Source: Phascolarctobacterium_A sp034086985 (GTDB taxonomy: Bacteria; Bacillota; Negativicutes; Acidaminococcales; Acidaminococcaceae). Taken from it: a stretch of DNA of 64,000 nt. Below are positions 41,460 to 49,421 of this stretch, in pieces; position 1 is the first letter of the stretch, and every line of letters starts with the position of its first letter. Location: contig JAXDZG010000021.1 in NCBI GenBank assembly GCA_034086985.1, positions 62,001-126,000 of the forward strand, given 5' to 3'. The notes beneath the pieces are model-generated. The model saw only the letters and a program-made list of their open reading frames with translations. It was not told where the DNA came from and did not search any database. The translations under genes and the position numbers were made by a program.

Positions 41460-42980
41460 ATGATCGACATTAAAGATCGCATTGTTGACGTAGTAGCTGG
41501 CAAAGTTATGAGTGCTGAAGCTGCTGCAGAATTCGTAAAAGATGGTGACAACGTAGGTACCAGTGGTTTTACCCCGTCTGGCTATCCGAAAGCTGTACCT
41601 CTGGCTCTTGCTGAAAAAGGCAAAAAAACTCCTTTCAAAATCAACGTTTGGACTGGCGCATCCGTAGGTCCTGAAATGGATACCGCTATGACCCAAGCAG
41701 GCATCGTTGACCGTCGTATGCCTTACCAAACCAACAATGATATGCGTAAAGCTATCAATGCTGGCCAAGTTAAATACACCGACCTGCATCTGAGCCATGT
41801 TGCTCAAATGACCCGTTATGGCTTCATGGCTAACCGTCGTGACGTTGATGTTGCAATCGTTGAAGCTTGCAAAATCATCGACCTGGGCGAAGGCAAAGTT
41901 GGTCTGATCCCGACCACCTCCATGGGCAACACCTCTTCCTATGTTCAATCCGCTAAAAAGGTTATCGTTGAAGTTAACGTAACCCAACCGGTTGCTCTGG
42001 AAGGCATGCATGACTCCTATGTTCCTCTGGATCCCCCGAACCGTGGACCTATCCCCGTTTGCGCTCCGGAAGACATCATCGGCACCCCGTATGTTCCTTG
42101 CGAAGTTGAAAAGATCGTTGCTGTTGTTCCTTGCGACATCACCGATAAAGTTCGTCCTCTGGGCGCTATCGACGAAGACGCTCAAAAGATGGGCAAAAAC
42201 CTGGTTGACTTCTTCAAAGCTGAAGTTGCTGCTGGCCGTCTGCCGAAGAACCTGCTGCCGTTGCAATCCGGCGTAGGCTCCGTAGCTAACGCAGTTATCA
42301 ATGGTCTGGTTAACTCCGACTTCGAAGACCTGACCGTTTACACCGAAGTTATCCAAGACGGTATGTTCGACCTGATCGACGCTGGCAAACTGCGCGTTTG
42401 CTCCGGCACCGCTTTGAGCCCGTCTCCTGAATGCCTGAAGAAATTCTACGAGAACGTAGACAAATACAAGAAGTACATCATCCTGCGTCCGCAAGAAGTT
42501 GCTAACAGCCCGGAAGTTGCTCGTCGTATCGGCGTTATCGCTATGAACACCGCTATCGAAGTTGACATCTATGGCAACGTTAACTCCACCCATATCTGCG
42601 GCACCAAGCTGATGAACGGTATCGGCGGCTCCGGCGACTATGCTCGTAACGGCTTCCTGACCGTATTCTTCACCACCTCCTTGGCAAAGGGCGGCGCTAT
42701 TTCTTCCGTAGTTCCTTTCTGCAGCCATGTTGACCACACCGAGCATGATGTTGACGTTATCGTTTCCGAACGTGGCGTAGCTGACCTGCGTGGCCTGTCT
42801 CCGAAAGAACGCGCTCTGGTTATCATCGACAAGATCGCTAACCCGAAATATCAACCGATGCTGCTGGATTACTTCAACCGTGCTTGCGAAGCTTGCAAGA
42901 ACAGCCAAACCCCGCACATCCTGTCCGAGGCTTTCTCCTTCCATACCCGTTTCAACGAAACCGGCACTATGGAAAAATAA
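41460..42980 (+). CDS. Succinyl-CoA:propionate (acetate) CoA-transferase
   Basis: Transfers CoA from propionyl-CoA or acetyl-CoA to succinate, starting and closing the propionate cycle; cytoplasmic, 506 residues. The class I CoA-transferase features are GTSGFTPSGYPKAVP at the N-terminus, the catalytic glutamate E296 in YTEVIQDG, and GGSGDYARNGFLTVF in the C-terminal domain; the ending FSFHTRFNETGTM is typical of the succinate/acetate (AarC, Cat1, ScpC) branch. RBS AAGGAGGAAGG. Codon use is strongly biased, as in the following genes, suggesting very high expression. It heads a nine-gene operon. Confidence 0.93.
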   Translation: MIDIKDRIVDVVAGKVMSAEAAAEFVKDGDNVGTSGFTPSGYPKAVPLALAEKGKKTPFKINVWTGASVGPEMDTAMTQAGIVDRRMPYQTNNDMRKAINAGQVKYTDLHLSHVAQMTRYGFMANRRDVDVAIVEACKIIDLGEGKVGLIPTTSMGNTSSYVQSAKKVIVEVNVTQPVALEGMHDSYVPLDPPNRGPIPVCAPEDIIGTPYVPCEVEKIVAVVPCDITDKVRPLGAIDEDAQKMGKNLVDFFKAEVAAGRLPKNLLPLQSGVGSVANAVINGLVNSDFEDLTVYTEVIQDGMFDLIDAGKLRVCSGTALSPSPECLKKFYENVDKYKKYIILRPQEVANSPEVARRIGVIAMNTAIEVDIYGNVNSTHICGTKLMNGIGGSGDYARNGFLTVFFTTSLAKGGAISSVVPFCSHVDHTEHDVDVIVSERGVADLRGLSPKERALVIIDKIANPKYQPMLLDYFNRACEACKNSQTPHILSEAFSFHTRFNETGTMEK

Positions 42981-43041
42981 TTTGAAAATATCTTAAGAAT
43001 CTACTTGAGAAGTTTTCAAAAATATTGTAAACTATGTAATG

Positions 43042-43076
43042 TACTTGCCGATAAGTGTGGGACTTATCGGCAAGTA
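43042..43076 (+). other. Intercistronic 15-bp hairpin before the split mutase
   Basis: TACTTGCCGATAAGT (43042-43056) pairs perfectly with 43062-43076 around GTGGG. No T run follows, so RNA protection or processing is more likely than termination. Two smaller hairpins (CCGTC/GACGG at 43118-43130 and ATTTCGGAT/ATCCGAAAT at 43145-43169) follow before the ribosome site. Confidence 0.75.
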
Positions 43077-43201
43077 TAAATAAAAAAGTTGACGAGGCCT
43101 TTTGGCTTTGCCATATACCGTCTTTGACGGACACTCTCACCATGATTTCGGATCCGTCCAATCCGAAATATGCAAACCAAATATTTAAGGAGGATTTGAG
43201 A

Positions 43202-44851
43202 ATGGCATTTGAAGAAATTAAAGCTGGTTTAGAGAAATACACCGCTGATGTTGAAGCTAAACTGGTAAAAAACCCTGAACGCGCAAACCTGGTTCCTAAC
43301 AGACTGTACACCCCGATTGATCTTGGTGAAAACTTTGACTACATGACCAAATTGGGCTTCCCCGGTGAATATCCTTACACCCGTGGCGTACAACCCACCA
43401 TGTATCGTGGCCGTTTCTGGACCATGCGTATGTATGCTGGTTTCTCCACCGCTGAAGAATCCAACAAACGTTATCGTTACCTGCTGGCTAACGGTGGTTC
43501 CGGCCTGTCCTGCGCATTCGACCTGCCGACCCAAATCGGTTATGACTCCACCGATCCGATGGCTGAAGGTGAAGTTGGTAAAGTAGGCGTTGCTATCGAC
43601 TCCCTGGCAGATATGGAAATCCTGTTTGACCAAATCTCTTTGGACAAAGTTTCCACTTCTATGACCATCAACGCTCCTGCATCCGTACTGCTGGCTATGT
43701 ACATTGCAGTTGCTGAAAAACAAGGCGTTTCCGCTGACAAACTGCGCGGCACCATTCAGAACGATATTCTGAAAGAGTATGCAGCTCGCGGCACCTACAT
43801 TTTCCCGCCGAAACCCTCTATGCGTTTGATCACCAATATTTTCGAATATTGCTCCAAGAACGTACCCCTGTGGAACACCATCTCCATTTCCGGTTACCAC
43901 ATTCGTGAAGCTGGTTCCACCGCTTCTCAAGAAATCGCATTCACCATCGCTGACGGCATTGCTTATGTAGAAGCTGCTATCAAAGCTGGTCTGGACGTTG
44001 ACGCTTTCGCTGGCCGTCTGTCCTTCTTCTGGAATGCTCATAACAACGTACTTGAAGAAGTTGCTAAATTCCGCGCTTCTCGTCGTGTATGGTCCAAAGT
44101 TATGAAAGAGCGTTTTGGCGCTAAGAAAGCTAAATCCATGATGCTGCGCGTTCATACCCAAACCGCTGGCTCCATGCTGACCGCTCAACAACCGAACAAC
44201 AACATCGTTCGTGTTGCTCTGCAAACCGCTGCTGCTGTAATGGGCGGCACCCAATCCCTGCACACCAACTCCAAGGACGAAGCTTTGGCTCTGCCGACCA
44301 CTGAGTCTGTAACCATCGCTCTGCGTACCCAACAAATCGTTGCTTACGAATCCGGCCTGGCTGACACTGTTGACCCGTTGGGCGGCTCCTACTATGTAGA
44401 AGCTCTGACCGACAAGATCGAGAAAGAAGCTTGGGAATACATCGAAAAGATCGATGAAATTGGTGGTGCTCCGGAAGCTATTGCTAAAGGCTACATCCAA
44501 AAAGAAATTCAAGATTCCGCTTACAAATGGCAAATGGAAATTGAAAAAGGCGACCGTATCATCGTTGGCGTTAACAAATTCACCCAAGAAGAAGAACCCC
44601 CGAAGAACCTGCTGCGCGTAGACGGCTCTGTAGGCAAACTGCAAGCTGAAAAGATCGCTGCTCTGAAAGCTCGCCGCGACAACGCTAAAGTTGCTGAAAC
44701 TCTGGCTGCTCTGGAAGCTGGTTGCGCTGATGAGTCTGTAAACCTGATGCCTTTGATCCTCGACGCAGTTCGTGCATATGCTACCGAAGGTGAAATCTGC
44801 GGCGTTATGAGAAAAGTATTCGGTGAATATCAACCTCATACCACTCTCTAA
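43202..44851 (+). CDS. Methylmalonyl-CoA mutase, catalytic chain of split type
   Basis: 549 residues containing only the substrate-binding TIM barrel of a B12 mutase; the cobalamin domain is the next gene. Specificity residues look like methylmalonyl-CoA mutase: the tyrosine in MRMYAGFSTAEESN and the arginine in PPKPSMRLITNIF; isobutyryl-CoA mutases have different residues there. The closest remembered sequences are the archaeal and clostridial McmA1 chains (GTIQNDILKEYAARGTYIFPP, ISGYHIREAGS). ATG 43202 after AAGGAGG is the correct start; upstream codons in frame belong to the leader. It is part of the propionate operon. Confidence 0.93.
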   Translation: MAFEEIKAGLEKYTADVEAKLVKNPERANLVPNRLYTPIDLGENFDYMTKLGFPGEYPYTRGVQPTMYRGRFWTMRMYAGFSTAEESNKRYRYLLANGGSGLSCAFDLPTQIGYDSTDPMAEGEVGKVGVAIDSLADMEILFDQISLDKVSTSMTINAPASVLLAMYIAVAEKQGVSADKLRGTIQNDILKEYAARGTYIFPPKPSMRLITNIFEYCSKNVPLWNTISISGYHIREAGSTASQEIAFTIADGIAYVEAAIKAGLDVDAFAGRLSFFWNAHNNVLEEVAKFRASRRVWSKVMKERFGAKKAKSMMLRVHTQTAGSMLTAQQPNNNIVRVALQTAAAVMGGTQSLHTNSKDEALALPTTESVTIALRTQQIVAYESGLADTVDPLGGSYYVEALTDKIEKEAWEYIEKIDEIGGAPEAIAKGYIQKEIQDSAYKWQMEIEKGDRIIVGVNKFTQEEEPPKNLLRVDGSVGKLQAEKIAALKARRDNAKVAETLAALEAGCADESVNLMPLILDAVRAYATEGEICGVMRKVFGEYQPHTTL

Positions 44852-44886
44852 TTTGTAAACACTAACATATACGGAGGTATTTTACA

Positions 44887-45276
44887 ATGGCTAACATTAA
44901 AGTTTTAGTTGCTAAACCGGGTCTGGACGGCCATGACCGCGGTGCTAAAGTAGTTGCTCGTGCTCTGCGCGACGCTGGTTTCGAAGTTATCTACACCGGT
45001 ATCCGTCTGACCCCGGAACAAATCGCTGAAGCTGCTCTGCAAGACGACGTACAAGTTGTTGCTCTGTCCCTGCTGTCCGGCGCTCACAACACCCTGTTCC
45101 CGAAAGTAGTTGAACTGCTGAAGGAAAAAGGCCTGAATGACGTTCTGGTTATCGGCGGCGGCGTTATTCCTGACGCTGACATCCCCGGCCTGAAAGCTGC
45201 TGGCATCGCTGAAGTATTCACTCCTGGCACCCCGACCAGCAAAATTGTTGAATGCATCAACGCTAACGTAAAATAA
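44887..45276 (+). CDS. Methylmalonyl-CoA mutase, B12-binding chain
   Basis: A 129-residue Rossmann-like cobalamin-binding protein that completes the split mutase. The ligand motif is DGHDRG (D14, H16, G19) at the N-terminus. It is followed by the SLLSG region (VVALSLLSGAH) and the GGG motif (VIGGGVIPDAD). The histidine coordinates cobalt in the base-off state. RBS ACGGAGG. Its separate gene allows independent turnover of the cofactor domain. Confidence 0.95.
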   Translation: MANIKVLVAKPGLDGHDRGAKVVARALRDAGFEVIYTGIRLTPEQIAEAALQDDVQVVALSLLSGAHNTLFPKVVELLKEKGLNDVLVIGGGVIPDADIPGLKAAGIAEVFTPGTPTSKIVECINANVK

Positions 45277-45297
45277 TTTTATCCCTAACCTATAAGT

Positions 45298-45322
45298 GCA
45301 AGCCGGGTTTGTCCCGGCTTGC
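45298..45322 (+). other. Intercistronic hairpin before the second meaB
   Basis: GCAAGCCGGG (45298-45307) pairs perfectly with CCCGGCTTGC (45313-45322) around TTTGT. It is not followed by a T run. Confidence 0.75.
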
Positions 45323-45361
45323 CTTATCAAATATTCACAATCTGACAAGGCGGTGTGAACT

Positions 45362-46300
45362 ATGGAAATAGTAGATAAATTATTAAATCATTCTCGTCTT
45401 GCATTATCTAAGGCAATCACTGCTGTTGAAAATGAATACGATGACGCTGTCAAAATTATGACAGAGATCTATCCTCATACTGGTAATGCGTATGTAATTG
45501 GTATCACTGGCCCTCCGGGTGCTGGTAAAAGTACTTTAACTGATAAACTTGCTAAAGAATATCGCAAACGCGGTAAAACTGTAGGCATCGTAGCGATTGA
45601 CCCCACTAGCCCGTATTCTGGCGGTGCTATTCTAGGTGACCGTATTAGAATGATGGATCTGATGGCGGATGAAGGCATCTTCGTTCGTTCTATGGCTACC
45701 CGTGGCAGCCTTGGCGGCCTGTCTCAAAAAGCAGGTGACGCTGTAAAATTAATGGACGCTTATGGCATGGACGTAATCATTATCGAGACCGTAGGTGTAG
45801 GCCAATCTGAGGTTGATATTGTTAAGACCGCAGATACCACTATGGTTGTTGTTATCCCCGGTATGGGCGATGACATCCAGGCTATTAAAGCAGGTATACT
45901 TGAAATCGGTGACCTTTTCACGATTAACAAAGCTGACCGTGAAGGTACAGACAAGCTCAACATTGAGATTGAAATGATGCTCGAATTAAATCCCGAACAT
46001 GTTGGCTGGCGTCCTCCGATTAACAGGACCATTGCTAGCAAGGGTGAAGGTATAGAGGCTGTTGTGGACTCCATCGAGGCTCACAAGGCATATTTAATTG
46101 ATTCCGGTAAATTGAACGATATCCGCAAGAAACGTATTAAAAACGAAGTTGAGGCTATGCTCAATGACCGTGTAAATCGCTACATCGACAAAGAAGTTAT
46201 TCAAACTCAGGAATTTGATGATCTCGTAGTGAAGATGCAATCCCGTGAGATTGAACCTTACTCTGTCGTTGATGATATTGTTGGTAAAGTTTTGAAATAA
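45362..46300 (+). CDS. meaB: MeaB-type GTPase, mutase chaperone (short form)
   Basis: The second mutase-associated GTPase in this window, 312 residues, the standard length. Motifs are Walker A GPPGAGKST, AIDPTSPYSGGAILGDRIRM, ETVGVGQSE and NKAD. The C-terminal dimerisation arm (VEAMLNDRVNRYIDKEVIQTQEFDDLV) is present. It probably serves the split mutase encoded just upstream. Codon use is less biased than in its neighbours, consistent with a need for less protein. Confidence 0.94.
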   Translation: MEIVDKLLNHSRLALSKAITAVENEYDDAVKIMTEIYPHTGNAYVIGITGPPGAGKSTLTDKLAKEYRKRGKTVGIVAIDPTSPYSGGAILGDRIRMMDLMADEGIFVRSMATRGSLGGLSQKAGDAVKLMDAYGMDVIIIETVGVGQSEVDIVKTADTTMVVVIPGMGDDIQAIKAGILEIGDLFTINKADREGTDKLNIEIEMMLELNPEHVGWRPPINRTIASKGEGIEAVVDSIEAHKAYLIDSGKLNDIRKKRIKNEVEAMLNDRVNRYIDKEVIQTQEFDDLVVKMQSREIEPYSVVDDIVGKVLK

Positions 46301-46337
46301 AACCACCAAAATTACATTTATTTAGGAGGAATTTATT

Positions 46338-46769
46338 ATGGCATTCAAGACTATTTGTGTTGACCACATCGGCGTAGCTTGCGCTGGTACTCTGGAAGAA
46401 GCTGCTAAAATTTACACTGAGGCTCTGGGCTTAAAAGCTACCGGTACCGAAGAAGTTAAAGAACAAGGCGTTGCTACCATTTTCGTTCCCTGCGGCGAAA
46501 CCCTGATCGAACTCCTCGTTGACATTACTGAAAACGGCGATGGCCCTATCGGCAAATATGTTGCTAAGAACGGCCCTGGCATCCAACATATGGCTCTGCG
46601 CGTTGACGACATCAAAGCTGCTATTGCTGACCTGCAAGCTGCTGGCGTTCGCATGATCGACAAAGCTCCCCGCAATGGTGCTGGCCAAATGAAGATTGCT
46701 TTCATTCATCCGAAATCTGCTGGCTGCCTGTTGGAAATCTGCCAACCCATGGCTACCTATGTTGACTAA
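46338..46769 (+). CDS. mce: Methylmalonyl-CoA epimerase
   Basis: Converts (R)- to (S)-methylmalonyl-CoA, needed because mutase and decarboxylase use opposite epimers. 143 residues of the vicinal-oxygen-chelate fold with the metal ligands in DHIGVAC (His), GPGIQHMALRVDD (His) and CLLEICQP (Glu). RBS TAGGAGG. Small, strongly codon-biased gene in the middle of the propionate operon. Confidence 0.95.
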   Translation: MAFKTICVDHIGVACAGTLEEAAKIYTEALGLKATGTEEVKEQGVATIFVPCGETLIELLVDITENGDGPIGKYVAKNGPGIQHMALRVDDIKAAIADLQAAGVRMIDKAPRNGAGQMKIAFIHPKSAGCLLEICQPMATYVD

Positions 46770-46826
46770 TTTACAAGCTTAGCTGGTAAATTAAAAGATT
46801 TAGGTTAAATTATTTTTGATACATTG

Positions 46827-46859
46827 TGCTGAAGGCATACAAGTGATATGCCTTCAGCA
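46827..46859 (+). other. Intercistronic hairpin before mmdA
   Basis: TGCTGAAGGCATA (46827-46839) pairs perfectly with TATGCCTTCAGCA (46847-46859) around a 7-base loop, with no T run. Confidence 0.78.
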
Positions 46860-46904
46860 TATGTATATAAATTTGTTCTCCCAAATATGATGGAGGTGTA
46901 AGAT

Positions 46905-48431
46905 TTGTCTACTCAAGAAAGAATTGAGAAAATGCTCAAAAAAGCCGAAGTAATTCTGGCTGCTGGCGGCGAAAAACGTGTTGCTAAACAACATGAAGCT
47001 GGCAAAATGACTGCTCGCGAAAGAATCGCTGCACTGCTCGACGAAGGTTCCTTCGTAGAATTGGACCGTTTCGTTCGTCATCGTTGCACCAACTTCGGTC
47101 AAGAAAAGAAAGAACTTCCGGGTGAAGGCGTTACCACCGGTTACGGCACTGTAGATGGCCGTCTGGTTTATGTATTCGCGCAAGACTTCACCGTAGAAGG
47201 CGGCTCTCTTGGCGAAATGCATGCTGCTAAGATTGTTAAGGTTCAACGCCTGGCTCTGAAAATGGGCGCTCCGTTGGTTGGCCTGAACGATTCCGGCGGT
47301 GCTCGTATTCAAGAAGCTATCGACGCTCTGGCTGGCTATGGTAAGATCTTCTTTGAAAACACCATCGCTTCCGGCGTTATTCCCCAAATTTCCGCTATCA
47401 TGGGTCCCTCCGCAGGCGGCGCTGTATACAGCCCTGCTCTGACCGACTTCATCTACATGGTTAAGAACACCTCCAAGATGTTCATTACCGGCCCTGCAGT
47501 TGTTAAGTCCGTAACTGGTGAAGACGTAACCCAAGAACAATTGGGCGGCGCTATGACCCACAACAGCACCTCCGGTGTTGCTCACTTCGCTGCTGAAAAC
47601 GACGAAGACTGCCTGCAACAAATCCGTTACCTGCTCAGCTTCCTGCCCTCCAACAACATGGAAGGTGCTCCGATTGTTGAAACCGGTGACGACCCGATGC
47701 GTACTGCTGATCACCTGAACACCCTGCTGCCTGATAACTCCAACCAAGCATATGATATGTATGAAGTTATCAAAGCAATCGTTGACAACGGCGAATACTA
47801 TGAAAACCAAAAATACTGGGCAACCAACATCATCACTTGCTTTGCTCGTATGGATGGTCAAACCATCGGTATCATTGCTAACCAACCGAAAGTTATGGCT
47901 GGCTGCTTGGACATCAATGCTTCCGATAAATCCGCTCGTTTCATCCGCTTCTGCGACGCTTTCGGCATTCCTCTGCTGAACCTGGTTGACGTTCCTGGCT
48001 TCCTGCCCGGCTGCAACCAAGAATACGGCGGCATCATCCGTCACGGCGCTAAGATGCTGTATGCTTACTCCGAAGCAACTGTTCCCAAAATTACTCTGGT
48101 AACCCGTAAAGCTTACGGCGGTTCCTACCTGGCAATGTGCTCTCAAGACTTGGGCGCTGACCAAGTTATTGCATGGCCGACCGCTGAAATCGCAGTTATG
48201 GGTCCTGCTGGCGCTGCTAACATCATCTTCAAGAAAGATCCCGATGTTGAAGCTAAGACCAAAGAGTACATCGACAACTTCGCTACTCCGTACCAAGCAG
48301 CAATGCGCGGCATGGTTGACATGGTTATCGAACCGAAGAATTCTCGTCCCACCATCATCAACGCTCTGCAAATGCTGGAAAGCAAACGCGAAACCCGTCC
48401 GGCAAAACGCCACGGCAACATTCCTTTGTAA
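46905..48431 (+). CDS. mmdA: Methylmalonyl-CoA decarboxylase alpha subunit (carboxyltransferase)
   Basis: Transfers the carboxyl group of (S)-methylmalonyl-CoA to biotin; 508 residues of the acetyl-CoA carboxylase carboxyltransferase fold. The two CoA-binding halves are visible (GLNDSGGARIQEAIDALAGYG; IMGPSAGGAVYSPALTDF; later FLPGCNQEYGGIIRHGAKMLYAYSEATVPKITLVTRKAYGGSYLAM). The start is TTG 46905, the only possible one because a TAA lies two codons upstream and GGAGGTG is well spaced. TTG is surprising for such an abundant protein. Works with mmdD, mmdC and mmdB. Confidence 0.95.
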   Translation: MSTQERIEKMLKKAEVILAAGGEKRVAKQHEAGKMTARERIAALLDEGSFVELDRFVRHRCTNFGQEKKELPGEGVTTGYGTVDGRLVYVFAQDFTVEGGSLGEMHAAKIVKVQRLALKMGAPLVGLNDSGGARIQEAIDALAGYGKIFFENTIASGVIPQISAIMGPSAGGAVYSPALTDFIYMVKNTSKMFITGPAVVKSVTGEDVTQEQLGGAMTHNSTSGVAHFAAENDEDCLQQIRYLLSFLPSNNMEGAPIVETGDDPMRTADHLNTLLPDNSNQAYDMYEVIKAIVDNGEYYENQKYWATNIITCFARMDGQTIGIIANQPKVMAGCLDINASDKSARFIRFCDAFGIPLLNLVDVPGFLPGCNQEYGGIIRHGAKMLYAYSEATVPKITLVTRKAYGGSYLAMCSQDLGADQVIAWPTAEIAVMGPAGAANIIFKKDPDVEAKTKEYIDNFATPYQAAMRGMVDMVIEPKNSRPTIINALQMLESKRETRPAKRHGNIPL

Positions 48432-48487
48432 TCCACAAGCGGCTTAGCGCTTAAGACTCTATTTTAAGATAAGATGAGGTGAATTAA

Positions 48488-48841
48488 ATGGGTCCTGTTA
48501 CCACTAACCCTTGGCTGATCGCTTTGATCAACATGACCATCGTATTCGGCGTTCTGATTGCGTTGGGCGTATTGATGAGCCTTCTCCAAATCATTGATCC
48601 TACTAAAAAAAAAGTTGCTAAACCGGCAGTAGCTCCTACCCCGGCAGCAGCTCCGGCACCGGCAGCAGTAGCTGCTGCACCGGTACAAGATGACAGCGAA
48701 ATCATCGCTGTTATCGCAGCAGCAGTAGCAGCATGCGGTTGCAGCGCTGAACAAATCGCTTGCATCCGTCGTGTAAAATCCGATGCTTGGAATGTAAATG
48801 CTCGTGCTGAAGCTATCAGCGTTCGTAAAGAATGCTTCTAA
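48488..48841 (+). CDS. mmdD: Methylmalonyl-CoA decarboxylase delta subunit (OadG-like)
   Basis: A 117-residue anchor subunit. One N-terminal transmembrane helix (LIALINMTIVFGVLIALGVLMSLL, about residues 10-33) is followed by an Ala/Pro linker and a C-terminal soluble part (IIAVIAAAVAACGCSAEQIACIRRV) that binds the alpha subunit. Length and layout match MmdD of sodium-pumping decarboxylases. No epsilon-type subunit gene follows. RBS GAGGTGAA. Confidence 0.88.
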   Translation: MGPVTTNPWLIALINMTIVFGVLIALGVLMSLLQIIDPTKKKVAKPAVAPTPAAAPAPAAVAAAPVQDDSEIIAVIAAAVAACGCSAEQIACIRRVKSDAWNVNARAEAISVRKECF

Positions 48842-48916
48842 TGCCTAGTGCATTAATTCTTGCAAGTTTGCAATTTAATTTTTAAAAAAATCGAGATTTT
48901 AAGGAGGATTATATCC

Positions 48917-49312
48917 ATGAAAAAGTATACTATCACCGTTAATGGTACCGCATACGAAGTTGAAGTTGAAGAAGCTGGCGTTGTAGCTTCTGCTCCGAAA
49001 GCTGCTGCTGCTCCGAAAGCTGCTCCCGCTCCTGCTCCGGCTCCGAAAGCTGCTCCGGCTCCCGCTCCGGCTCCGAAAGCTGCTGCTCCGGTTGCTGCTG
49101 GCGCTACCACCGTTTCCGCTCCGATGCCCGGCAAAGTTCTGTCCGTTAACGTTAAAGTTGGCGACGCTGTAAAAGCTGGCGACGTTCTGATGATTCTGGA
49201 AGCTATGAAGATGCAAAACGAAATCATGGCTCCGGCTGACGGCACTGTAGCCGACGTTCGCGTTTCCGCAGGCCAAACCGTTGGTACCGGCGACGTTATG
49301 ATCGTTATGTAA
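48917..49312 (+). CDS. mmdC: Methylmalonyl-CoA decarboxylase biotin carrier subunit
   Basis: A 131-residue carrier that shuttles the carboxyl group to the membrane subunit. The N-terminal MKKYTITVNGTAYEVEVEE is followed by a mobile Ala/Pro/Lys linker (about residues 25-65) and the biotinyl domain with biotin lysine K98 in EAMKM. The linker DNA (about 48994-49095) is an imperfect tandem repeat of a unit encoding APAPAPKA, a likely source of length variation. ATG 48917 after AAGGAGG is used. Confidence 0.95.
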   Translation: MKKYTITVNGTAYEVEVEEAGVVASAPKAAAAPKAAPAPAPAPKAAPAPAPAPKAAAPVAAGATTVSAPMPGKVLSVNVKVGDAVKAGDVLMILEAMKMQNEIMAPADGTVADVRVSAGQTVGTGDVMIVM

Positions 49313-49366
49313 TTTTTAGCTGGTAGTTCGCAATATCAGTTAAAATTAATCTAGTACCCTGATCCT

Positions 49367-49395
49367 TGGAGGGCCTCTATCCCGGAGGCCTTCCA
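49367..49395 (+). other. Intercistronic hairpin before mmdB
   Basis: TGGAGGGCCTC (49367-49377) pairs with GAGGCCTTCCA (49385-49395), one G-T pair and a 7-base loop, with no T run. Confidence 0.75.
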
Positions 49396-49421
49396 CAAAT
49401 TGAAAATTGGGAGGATATTAA

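Noticed and set aside
43055..43201. Upstream in-frame extension of the split mutase gene (49 codons)
   Set aside because: It covers three hairpins, has no ribosome site, and the conserved protein begins at 43202 directly after AAGGAGG.
43202..45276. Isobutyryl-CoA or 2-hydroxyisobutyryl-CoA mutase for the split enzyme
   Set aside because: The tyrosine in MYAGFSTAEESN and the arginine in SMRLI are those of methylmalonyl-CoA mutase, and the genes sit with epimerase and methylmalonyl-CoA decarboxylase.
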